Below the pieces are notes generated by a model. It saw nothing but the letters and a program-made list of their open reading frames with translations. It searched no databases and was not told the DNA's origin. This document shows positions 54,158-61,750 of a DNA stretch of 64,000 nt, piece after piece. Made by a program: the position numbers and the translations under genes. The first letter of the stretch is position 1. Every line of letters starts with the position of its first letter. Source of the DNA: JALOOX01 sp964557955 (GTDB lineage Bacteria; Desulfobacterota; Syntrophobacteria; Syntrophobacterales; Syntrophobacteraceae); the NCBI GenBank assembly GCA_964557955.1, contig CAZLCS010000017.1, forward strand, positions 33,019 to 97,018, in the 5' to 3' direction.

Positions 54158-54916
54158 TCAGGCTTTCAATCTTCTCCTGAAAACTCCGAGGCCCAGCAGG
54201 CCTGAGCCGAGGAGCAGCAGGGTGGCGGGCTCGGGCACGACCTTGCCTTCGATGACATCATTGGCGCAGGTCATGGTCCAATGAAAACCCAGGGCGCTTG
54301 TGAAGTTAAAGGTGTAGTCGATGCTGTACTGCAAATAATCGTCTAATTCTGTATTGGCGGTCCCTAAACCGTAAATGGTCCAAGTGCCGGTGGCCACTGG
54401 AGACAAACCGTTGGGGATAAACAGCACCTCCTGCCCGGCGCGATAGATGTAGTTGGTCGGTGCATACGAAAGAGTGATCGTGCCGGGGGATTCGACTTTA
54501 TAGAGGTACAAAGTTCCCGTGGTGGCTGTCGGGGTGTGATTGTCCATTACCAGCACATACTCCCAAACCTCTCCGTTGCTCGCATAGTCGTATGCATAGG
54601 GTTGCGTGCCGTACGGGTTCCATCCATCCGTGCTGATGAAGAGATCACCCAGCTTCGTCTGATAGAGTCCGATGTTGTTGAGATAAGTGGTGTAAATGTC
54701 CACGGTGAGATTGCTGGAGCCGAGAACAACGTCCATTTTTGACACACCGAAATAAATCGCGTCCCCAATGATGTCCTTCCCATCCCAGGAATTGGAGGTG
54801 GGGTCTGCGCCCACATAGACGTCAAGAATCGTGTAGCCGTCGGCAGAGACGTGATTCGTAAACATGAAAAGCTGCGCCAGAATCGCCAGAAGAATGAGCG
54901 GTTTCGTATTCCTCAT
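54158..54916 (-). CDS. PEP-CTERM sorting-domain protein 2
   Basis: 252 aa from ATG 54916, which has GGAGAAAG upstream and begins the signal peptide (PLILLAILAQLFMFTNHVSA); the longer frame to 55099 has no ribosome site. The mature part (DIIGDAIYFGVSKMDVVLGSSNLTVDIYTTYLNNIGLY) resembles beta-sandwich PEP-CTERM cargo. The tail is VPEPATLLLLGSGLLGLGVF then RRRLKA. It has its own candidate sigma-54 promoter and terminator. Confidence 0.9.
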   Translation of the reverse strand: MRNTKPLILLAILAQLFMFTNHVSADGYTILDVYVGADPTSNSWDGKDIIGDAIYFGVSKMDVVLGSSNLTVDIYTTYLNNIGLYQTKLGDLFISTDGWNPYGTQPYAYDYASNGEVWEYVLVMDNHTPTATTGTLYLYKVESPGTITLSYAPTNYIYRAGQEVLFIPNGLSPVATGTWTIYGLGTANTELDDYLQYSIDYTFNFTSALGFHWTMTCANDVIEGKVVPEPATLLLLGSGLLGLGVFRRRLKA

Positions 54917-55041
54917 GATGCTTTCTCCAAGGGTCCAGGTGTTACAATCCATGGCTTCAGGGCACATAGACCAAACGGCAGCCCGCAGCCGCAGCATGCT
55001 ATCCTCACAGCAGCAGAACCACTGCCGATGCATGCCTATTG

Positions 55042-55057
55042 GGCAAGTTCCATGCCG
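55042..55057 (-). promoter_or_regulatory. Candidate sigma-54 promoter of PEP-CTERM gene 2
   Basis: CGGCATGGAACTTGCC: correct GG/GC spacing and a TTGC box, with two mismatches in the -24 box. It is ~125 bases upstream of ATG 54916. Confidence 0.5.
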
Positions 55058-55423
55058 CCAAACATCTGCCGACCTTTCGTCGAACGAGTCACTAATCAAC
55101 TAATCGGAATGGTTTAGAAAACAGCCATACAAGGCTGATCTCTTGCGGAAGGAGGTTAGAACGTCTGCTGCTGGTGCGGGCGGTGCTCTGTAAAGAAAGC
55201 CTACGTTTGGATGGATTCGAGGCGGGTTAAATGAAAATTGTTTAATAAAAAACAGTAGCTTATAGACCGCATGCCAGCTCCATGCGGAGTGTAAGCTTTT
55301 GCGACAGAATCGGGATGCGGCAGAAAATGCATGATGGAGCCGTTCAGGAAGAGGAGCATTCGGCATCCATGCCGCTTGTTCCGGCGCCTTTGGCTTTCGC
55401 CAGTGAAGAACAAGAAATGAAAA

Positions 55424-55463
55424 TCCCGGCCAGGATGCAACGGTTTCGCTGAATCCTGCCGGG
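55424..55463 (-). terminator. Rho-independent terminator of PEP-CTERM gene 3
   Basis: CCCGGCAGGAT / ATCCTGGCCGGG around a 14-nt loop, followed on - by ATTTTCATTTC. Confidence 0.65.
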
Positions 55464-55513
55464 ATATCATGCCCAAGCCTATTGTGGGTGCGGGGATGTC
55501 CGCTAGCTTCCGA

Positions 55514-56182
55514 CTATTTCTTCCGCCGCCTCAGCACTCCCATGCCCACCAGCCCGGAACCCAGGAGAAGGAGAGTGGTGGGTTCCGGTACGGCGGCGCT
55601 TCCGGAATAGCTCGTCGTGAAAGGAATGCCGCCACTTTGCACTTCGGGGAGCAGGGCCTGTGTTAATTGGAATGACACCGTGGAGACCCCTGAAGTGGCT
55701 GCGAGGAAAGCATCAATAATGTCAGAATCGCCTGCCGTATAGTAGTTTGTAGAAGTGAAGTTGGACAGATTACCCTGAAATCCGTCATTAACCCCTGATA
55801 AAGCTTTGTAGAAAGAAATCGAGATAGGTTCGAAGTCAGCATAAAGGAGAACATTGCCATCGGCATCAGAGATCTGAAACCCCTGCACGTATTTGGCTGG
55901 TGTGAATCCATAGTAAGTAATAGGACCATCAGTCCACATTATGGTTTGATCAATAGTCAATTGTGGCAGTGAAATAGTCTGGGTGCCATTAAAGAATGTA
56001 TCGCTGGCAGGTTCCCACCTTTCGATTTCCCCTGGATTCACAAATGTGATGGTCTCCTTGAAATCATCACCATCTAAATCCGAAAAAGAAACGAGGCCAG
56101 AAAAATCGATGAGTTCAGCTGACACCGGCAGGGCTGGCATCAGCAAGACCATCAAACTTAAGGCAACAACCAACTTTTTCAT
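55514..56182 (-). CDS. PEP-CTERM sorting-domain protein 3
   Basis: 222 aa. Signal peptide LVVALSLMVLLMPALPVSA; a secreted beta-rich domain (ELIDFSGLVSFSDLDGDDFKETITFVNPGEIERWEP) with no assigned fold. The C-terminal signal is VPEPTTLLLLGSGLVGMGVL then RRRKK. A purine-rich GAGGAGGAGA site precedes the ATG. Its upstream region has a sigma-54-like site and a long-range inverted repeat (CTCAACCAGAGC at ~56214 and its complement at ~56313). Confidence 0.9.
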   Translation of the reverse strand: MKKLVVALSLMVLLMPALPVSAELIDFSGLVSFSDLDGDDFKETITFVNPGEIERWEPASDTFFNGTQTISLPQLTIDQTIMWTDGPITYYGFTPAKYVQGFQISDADGNVLLYADFEPISISFYKALSGVNDGFQGNLSNFTSTNYYTAGDSDIIDAFLAATSGVSTVSFQLTQALLPEVQSGGIPFTTSYSGSAAVPEPTTLLLLGSGLVGMGVLRRRKK

Positions 56183-56323
56183 TTCGTCTCTCCTCCTCTT
56201 TTTGATTGGCAGCTCTCAACCAGAGCTTGGATCTGTTCGGACTGATCATCCGACCCGCAACACCCCTCCTGCAATTCCAGCCGTCCAGGAAGACACATGG
56301 CTGGCTTAATGAGGCTCTGGTTG

Positions 56324-56339
56324 AGCATGGTCTATGCCA
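56324..56339 (-). promoter_or_regulatory. Candidate sigma-54 promoter of PEP-CTERM gene 3
   Basis: TGGCATAGACCATGCT: correct spacing, with one mismatch in each box against TGGCAC-N5-TTGCT. It is ~150 bases upstream of the gene. The remainder of 56340-56715 has no gene. Confidence 0.55.
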
Positions 56340-56715
56340 GAGGGCTTGGGATGACTATTCCAGCAAGATGGATTCCGTGAAACCCTGATCCAACAAGCAT
56401 TTTGCTCACAGTCAAACCAGGCAGCCCAGACGTGTCAGGGGTAGAGCCGGCAGACCATGGTGCGGATCGTCTGTAAGGTTCTGCGACACGAGCTGGCCGG
56501 ATGAAACGGCTCTTAAGCTAGAAATGATGGGAAAACAATTAGTTATATATGGAAAAGCGGTCTGAGATAAAAAGTGTATTGTAATCCGACGGGAGAGGGC
56601 ATCGGTACAAGCCCGCGAGTCTTCAACGTCCTCACTGGGCTTCTACCTGCGATATTTAGCTCAACCCACTATGCATCAAAGGATTCAAACCCGCGAGAAA
56701 ATGGGAAAGGGGAAG

Positions 56716-58068
56716 CTATCGTTTGATCCCCAGCTTGTCCATGAGCTCGTAGAGAGTGGGGCGGGCGATGCCGAGCTCGGCGGCGGCGGGGGCGATCTTG
56801 CCCTTGTGCTTCTGGAGGGCCTGCTCGATGAGCTCACGCTCCAAGGCTTCCCGGGCTTCCTTGAGGCCGTGCCCCTGGAACCGTGCATAGGCCGATTCGA
56901 GCTCAAGGGCAGCCGGGGTGATCTTCGATCTGTCAGCCATGATCACGGCCCGCTTCAGCCGGTTTTCCAGCTCCCGGATGTTCCCGGGCCAGGAGTGGGC
57001 CTGCAGGGCCTTCAGCGCCTGGGCGGTGAAGCCGGTCATGCGCTTCCCACTCTCGGAGGCGTAGCGGCTCAGGAATGCCCTGGCCAGGATCAGCACGTCA
57101 CCGTCCCTGTCCCGTAGTGGCGGAAGGTGGATGTTGACCACGGAGAGGCGAAAGTAAAGGTCTTCACGAAAGCGCCCTTCGCGCAGGGATGAGTGCAGAT
57201 CCGAGTTGGTGGCGGCGATGACGCGGGCGTCCACGACGATTTCGTCCCGGCCCCCCACGCGGATGATCTTCTGGTCCTGGAGGAACCGCAGGAGCTTGAC
57301 CTGGAGGGAGAGGGGGAGGTCGCCTATTTCATCGAGGAAGAGAGTCCCTCCCCGGGCGGACTCGATGCGGCCCCGCTTCTGGGCGTGGGCGCCCGTGAAG
57401 GCCCCCTTTTCATGGCCGAATAGCTCGCTTTCCAGGAGATTCTCGGGGATGGCGCCGCAATTGATCGGGACGAAAGGACCCGCACTCCGGCAGCTCCTCC
57501 GGTGGATGGCCCGGGCCACGAGCTCCTTCCCCGTGCCGCTCTCCCCCGTGACGAGGACGGGCACCTCGGTGGAGGCAACCTTTTCGATCTTGAGAAAGAC
57601 CTCCTGCATGGGGGGGCTGGTGCCGAGCATGTCGTCGAAGGAGTCCTGGTGCAGGCGTGACTGCAGCTCGCGGTGCTCGGCCTCGAGCCGGCTCAGCTGA
57701 AAGGCCCGTTTCAGGACGACTTTCAGCTCCTCCACCTGGATGGGCTTGCAGAAGAAGTCGTAGGCCCCGCGGGCCACCGCCTCGATGGCGTTCTCCTTCT
57801 CGTCCTGGCCGGTGATGACGATCACCTTGAGGTTGGGAGCGGCCTGCAGCAACTCGGCCAGAGTTTCGAAGCCTTCGCGGGTGGACATGGGCTCGGGGGG
57901 GAGGCCGAGATCGAGGGTGACCACCTCGGGGCTCTCGTTGCGAAGGGCTTCCAGGGCGGACGGACGGTCCTCGGCGAAGGACAGGTCGTAGTCGGCGATG
58001 AGGGACCACTTCATGGCGGTCCGGATGTTTTCGTCGTCGTCAACGATGAGGAGCTTGGGTTTGGGCAT
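56716..58068 (-). CDS. prsR: PrsR: PEP-CTERM system sigma-54-dependent response regulator
   Basis: 450 aa. The receiver domain has LIVDDDENI (residues 6-14), phospho-acceptor Asp in VVTLDLGLP near 53 and Lys in FFCKPIQ near 110. The AAA+ domain has Walker A GESGTGKE near 174, the sigma-54 contact loop GAFTGA near 223 and GGTLFLDEIGDL. A Fis-type HTH (KIAPAAAELGIARPTLYELMDKLGI) ends it. In characterised EPS/PEP-CTERM bacteria PrsR works with RpoN to express PEP-CTERM proteins. Downstream genes carry sigma-54-like promoters, as expected. It is separated from prsT by the GxxExxY element. Confidence 0.96.
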   Translation of the reverse strand: MPKPKLLIVDDDENIRTAMKWSLIADYDLSFAEDRPSALEALRNESPEVVTLDLGLPPEPMSTREGFETLAELLQAAPNLKVIVITGQDEKENAIEAVARGAYDFFCKPIQVEELKVVLKRAFQLSRLEAEHRELQSRLHQDSFDDMLGTSPPMQEVFLKIEKVASTEVPVLVTGESGTGKELVARAIHRRSCRSAGPFVPINCGAIPENLLESELFGHEKGAFTGAHAQKRGRIESARGGTLFLDEIGDLPLSLQVKLLRFLQDQKIIRVGGRDEIVVDARVIAATNSDLHSSLREGRFREDLYFRLSVVNIHLPPLRDRDGDVLILARAFLSRYASESGKRMTGFTAQALKALQAHSWPGNIRELENRLKRAVIMADRSKITPAALELESAYARFQGHGLKEAREALERELIEQALQKHKGKIAPAAAELGIARPTLYELMDKLGIKR

Positions 58069-58111
58069 GGGAGGTACCTCAAAAGAAGAACAAAGACAGA
58101 AGAAAAGAATT

Positions 58112-58614
58112 TCACCACGAAGGACACGAAGGGCACGAAGGGGCTACAGGACGAAGCGCTTGATGCCGTCCTTGAGAAGGGGGACATTGAAGTTGATGAG
58201 GAGGCCTGTCCGAAAGGACGCAAGCTTCATGTAGGTCAGGATCTGTGCTTCGTGGATGGGGAGAACCTGTTCGACGGATTTGAGCTCCAGGATGAGACGG
58301 TCTTCGACCAGGATGTCGATCCTGTAACCACATTCGAGCTTCACTTCCTTGTACACGACCGGGAGGGGATGCTGGAGCTTGAATCCGATGCCGTTGGACC
58401 GGAGCTCGTGGGCCAGGCATTGTTCGTAGGTGGATTCGAGGAGGCCGGGACCCAGGGTGCGGTGAACCTCAATGGCGCAGCCGATGACGCGGTTGGAGAG
58501 GTCGTCGAATTTCATTTGAAAACCCTTCACCACGAAGGACACGAAGAGCACGAAGAGAAACAACAAAGGAAAAACTTCGGTTTTCCTTCGTGTCCTTCGT
58601 GCTCTTCGTGGTGA
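58112..58614 (-). mobile_element. ~503-bp GxxExxY element with 30-bp terminal inverted repeats (element 2)
   Basis: Left arm 58112-58141 and the complement of the right arm 58585-58614 match at 27 of 30 positions and consist of ACGAAGRRC units every 9 bases. Inside are the GxxExxY gene and, on its 5' side, an extra copy of the left arm (58527-58555), so the right part is a complete palindrome by itself. It sits between prsT and prsR, genes that are normally adjacent. Confidence 0.65.
58144..58515 (-). CDS. GxxExxY-family protein (PD-(D/E)XK nuclease-like)
   Basis: 123 aa from ATG 58515; the longer frame to 58647 is only translated repeat. The name motif is in LGPGLLESTYEQCLAHEL; the D...ExK pattern is YRIDILVEDRLILELKSVEQV, followed by HEAQILTYMKLASFRTGLLINFNV. 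The stop abuts the left repeat arm. It shares the family fold with 21076-21486 but is quite different in sequence, so this is not a recent duplication. Confidence 0.88.
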   Translation of the reverse strand: MKFDDLSNRVIGCAIEVHRTLGPGLLESTYEQCLAHELRSNGIGFKLQHPLPVVYKEVKLECGYRIDILVEDRLILELKSVEQVLPIHEAQILTYMKLASFRTGLLINFNVPLLKDGIKRFVL

Positions 58615-58615
58615 G
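58526..58615. repeat. Long palindrome, CACCACGAAG type
   Basis: TTCACCACGAAGGACACGAA GAGCACGAAG on the left and its nearly exact complement ending CTCTTCGTGGTGA on the right, with a ~30-bp spacer. It forms the 5' part of element 2. Confidence 0.8.
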
Positions 58616-58627
58616 ATGTCTTCAGGT

Positions 58628-61618
58628 TTACAGCTCTTCCAGCGCACGCTTCGCTTCGCCCGCCTGGGGCAGCTTGGGGTCGAGCTCCAGCGCCTTGTTC
58701 AACGCCTCCCTCGCCTTCTCCTTCTCCCCCAGTTTGGCGTACGTCATGCCCAGGTGGTACTGGACCTCCCCCGACTGGGGCAGCTTGGCCGCGCTTTCCT
58801 GCAGGGCGGCCAGGGCCCAGTCGTAGTTGCCCTTCCTGTAGAGGACCCAGCCCAGGGTGTCCGCCACGTGGGGATCGTCGGAGGCCTTCTCCCTCGCCCG
58901 CTGGATGATCTTCAGGGCCTTGTCCAGGTCCCCCGCGTTTTCGGCGTAGATGTAGGCCAGGTTGTTGGCGGCGGGAACGAAGCTGTCGTCCGTCTCCAGG
59001 ATCTGCTCGTAGGCCTCCTGCGCCTTCCCGAGGTCCCCCTTCTGCTGGTGGATGACCCCCGCCATCATGACGGCCCCCAGGTTCTTGGAGTCCAGCTCGG
59101 CGGCTTTGCGGAGCTTCTCGAGGGCGTCGTCATAGCGGCCGGACTCCACGTAGATCCGGCTCACGGCGAGGTAGCTCTGGACCATCATCGGATCGATTTC
59201 GATGGCTTTGAGGAAGGCCTCCTCGGCGGGGCCGGGCTCCCTGAGCTTCAGGTAAATGAGTCCCAGCAGGTTGCGGAGCATGGCGGCATCGGGGTTGGCG
59301 GCGGCGGCGTCCTTCACGCGCTGCAAACCCACCTCCGGCTTGCCCTCCTCGAAGTCCATGCTCACCATCTGTGCCAGTGAGCCGACCTGGGAAGACGATG
59401 CCCCCAAGGACTCATGGAACAGCTTTCGGGCTTCGACGCGCTTCCCCTGGCTGCGCAGCGCCACTCCGTAAAAGAACTTCAGCTGGGCGTTGTCCGGATC
59501 CATGGCGGTCAACTTCTGATAGACCTCGGAGGCCTTCCGAAAATCCCCTTTCCCGAGAGCGGCGCGGCCCAGCAGTTCGAGCAGGGGCTGCGACTCCGGG
59601 TAGCGGGTCTTCAACTTCTCCAGGGAGAGAACGGCCGAATCGAAGGCGCCCGTGCGGACATCGAGCTCGGCCAGGGTGAGCACGGCCTGGGGAAGGTCGG
59701 GCTTGAGGCGCGTGGCCTCCTCGAGGCTGGATTTGGCTTTGGGGATGTCGCCCGCCCTGAGATAGGCCATGGCGAGCTGCTGGAGCACCAGGTAGGAGCC
59801 GGGCTGCCGCCTGGCAGCCGCTTCCATGTCGGCCACGGCTTCGGGGACCTTGTTGCTGACCATGTGCAGCTTCCCGCGCAGGAGGAGCCCTTCGGCATCG
59901 GTCGGGTCCTTGGCGAGGAGCTGCCCGGCAATGTTCCAGCCTTCATCGAAATTCTTCTCGTCGAAGACGATCCTCCCCATGAGGCGCAGGGCGGGAACAT
60001 ACCCGGGGGAGCTCTGAAGGATGTCCGCGAGGATCTCTTTGGCCGCTTCGGGCTTTCGCGACAGGATGTAGAGCTCGGCCAGCTTCACGCGGGCAATGGA
60101 GGCCGGGGGAGCGAGCTCGGCCGCCGCCTTGTACTCCTGTTCCGCCTGCGCCAGCTCGTTGTGGGAGAGAAAGAAGTCTCCCAGAGCGAGGCGGGCGTCC
60201 GGGGAGTCGGGCTCGCGGGTGACCGCCTCCTTGAAGGCCTTCTCGGCCTTTCCCTTGTCGCCCAGCTTGCTGTGAAGCCTCCCCAGGGCCAGCTGATACC
60301 GGGCTCGACTCTTGTACTCCTCGCCGGCGGCTTCCAGCCGCCTGGATGCTTCCCTGAGGGTTTCGGGGGTGTTGGCGGCCTCGGCCAGGATCAGCAGCCC
60401 TTCAAAGCTCTTGGGGTCGCGGTCCAGCAACTTCATGGCCGCCTCGGCCGCCTGCTGGTTCAGACCGCTCCGGAGATCCAGCTCCGCCAGCAGGAGCTGG
60501 GCTTCCCCCAATTGAGGATTCAGGCCGACCGCCTCTTTGAGCTCGGCCCGGGCGTTGGTTTCATCCTTGGCCTGGAGGTGGGCCAGGGCAAGGAAGTAGC
60601 GTGCCTGTGCGAGGGAGGGAGCGAGTCTCACGACGTCCCCCAGGTCCTGCAGGGCCTGCGGGGTTTCCTGCCTGGCCAGGTGGACCCGCCCGCGCAGGAG
60701 TTTGGCTTCGGGATCCCCGGGATTCTTCTTGAAAATGGGATCGAGGAGCTTCAGCGCTTCGTCGTGCTGGTTCTCGGCGAAGGCGATGGCGGCCAGCCGC
60801 TGCCGTGCGGGGAAGAACCCCGCATCCGCCTGGAGTGCTTCCTGGAGGGTCTTTTTCGCTTCATCGGTCTTTCGGGTCAGGAGAAAAAAGTCAGCCAGCT
60901 TGATGCGGGCGAAGGACCCGGGCCGGGCGAACCCGGCGGCGGCCCTGTACTCCTCCTCGGCCTGGCTCAGGTCCCGACGCATGAGGGCGAGATCGCCCAT
61001 GGCCAGGTGAGCCTCGACGGACTGCGGATTTGCGGCCAGGGCGTCCCGCACCGCGGCCTCCGCCGACGGCGGGTCCTTCTTCCTGAGGTGCAGCATGCCC
61101 AGGGTCAGGTGGTAGCGCACCTTGTCCTGGATCTGGTCGCGGACCTCCTGGAGGCGCTGAAGGACGTCATCCACCTCCTCGGGTCGGGTCACGATGTCGC
61201 CCAGGATGAGCAACGCCTCCGGGTTTGCCGGCTCTTTCCCGAGCACGGCATCCAGCTCCAGCCGGGCGCGGTCGTGCTGCTGCCCGGCGGCTAAGAGCCT
61301 CGCCAGCTTGAGCTTCACCTCCAGGTCGCCGGGGCTCAGGTCCCGGACCTTGCCGAAGTAGGGGAGAGCCTTGACCGGCTCGCCGGAGGCCTCGTAGGCG
61401 AGGCCCAGCTGCTTCAGGGCGTGGACATGATTGCCCTGGATCTGGATCACGTTTTTGTACTCGATGATGGCCTCGTCGTACTTCTGCTCCTTGAAGTAAT
61501 CGTCTGCTTTGGCCAGGTGCCGCGCCATCTTCTGCTCCTTGGAGCAGCCTCCGGCGAGGGCCAGCAGCAGGGAAACCATGACGAGCGCCAGGGTGCGTGT
61601 AACGATGGGATGGGCCAT
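58628..61618 (-). CDS. prsT: PrsT: PEP-CTERM system TPR-repeat lipoprotein
   Basis: 996 aa. Lipobox LAGGC puts the lipidated Cys at residue 25. More than 20 TPR units follow (for example AIIEYKNVIQIQGNHVHALKQLGLAYEASGE and KASEVYQKLTAMDPDNAQLKFFYGVALRSQG). It fits the PrsT family, located next to prsK/prsR in exosortase-A genomes and thought to help EPS or PEP-CTERM export from the periplasm. It is slightly longer than usual (~920 aa). Downstream of prsK by 132 bases, with a CACCACGAAG palindrome in between. Confidence 0.93.
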   Translation of the reverse strand: MAHPIVTRTLALVMVSLLLALAGGCSKEQKMARHLAKADDYFKEQKYDEAIIEYKNVIQIQGNHVHALKQLGLAYEASGEPVKALPYFGKVRDLSPGDLEVKLKLARLLAAGQQHDRARLELDAVLGKEPANPEALLILGDIVTRPEEVDDVLQRLQEVRDQIQDKVRYHLTLGMLHLRKKDPPSAEAAVRDALAANPQSVEAHLAMGDLALMRRDLSQAEEEYRAAAGFARPGSFARIKLADFFLLTRKTDEAKKTLQEALQADAGFFPARQRLAAIAFAENQHDEALKLLDPIFKKNPGDPEAKLLRGRVHLARQETPQALQDLGDVVRLAPSLAQARYFLALAHLQAKDETNARAELKEAVGLNPQLGEAQLLLAELDLRSGLNQQAAEAAMKLLDRDPKSFEGLLILAEAANTPETLREASRRLEAAGEEYKSRARYQLALGRLHSKLGDKGKAEKAFKEAVTREPDSPDARLALGDFFLSHNELAQAEQEYKAAAELAPPASIARVKLAELYILSRKPEAAKEILADILQSSPGYVPALRLMGRIVFDEKNFDEGWNIAGQLLAKDPTDAEGLLLRGKLHMVSNKVPEAVADMEAAARRQPGSYLVLQQLAMAYLRAGDIPKAKSSLEEATRLKPDLPQAVLTLAELDVRTGAFDSAVLSLEKLKTRYPESQPLLELLGRAALGKGDFRKASEVYQKLTAMDPDNAQLKFFYGVALRSQGKRVEARKLFHESLGASSSQVGSLAQMVSMDFEEGKPEVGLQRVKDAAAANPDAAMLRNLLGLIYLKLREPGPAEEAFLKAIEIDPMMVQSYLAVSRIYVESGRYDDALEKLRKAAELDSKNLGAVMMAGVIHQQKGDLGKAQEAYEQILETDDSFVPAANNLAYIYAENAGDLDKALKIIQRAREKASDDPHVADTLGWVLYRKGNYDWALAALQESAAKLPQSGEVQYHLGMTYAKLGEKEKAREALNKALELDPKLPQAGEAKRALEEL

Positions 61619-61674
61619 CCTGACCTCCTTGATGGGGTGTTCAACTGGAAGAAGAGCAAAGACAAAAGGCTTTT

Positions 61675-61742
61675 TACCACGAAGAGCACGAAGAAAGCCT
61701 CTTTTATCATTTCTTCGTGCTCTTCGTGTCCTTCGTGGTGAA
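61675..61742. repeat. Gene-less palindrome, CACCACGAAG type, between prsK and prsT
   Basis: TACCACGAAGAGCACGAAG and CTTCGTGCTCTTCGTGTCCT TCGTGGTGAA flank an ~18-bp spacer. It is the shortest form of the element family. Confidence 0.8.
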
Positions 61743-61750
61743 TGATTTCT

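Noticed and set aside
56670..56700. tRNA 3' half suggested by GGGTTTGAATCC on -
   Set aside because: No acceptor, D or anticodon arm could be folded around it.
58112..58614. CRISPR array suggested by regularly spaced ACGAAG units
   Set aside because: The period is 9 bases with no unique spacers, the arms are inverted, and no cas genes are present.
59414..61294. 626-codon open frame on +
   Set aside because: Antisense shadow of prsT, whose TPR periodicity gives a regular Leu/Gly-rich pattern.
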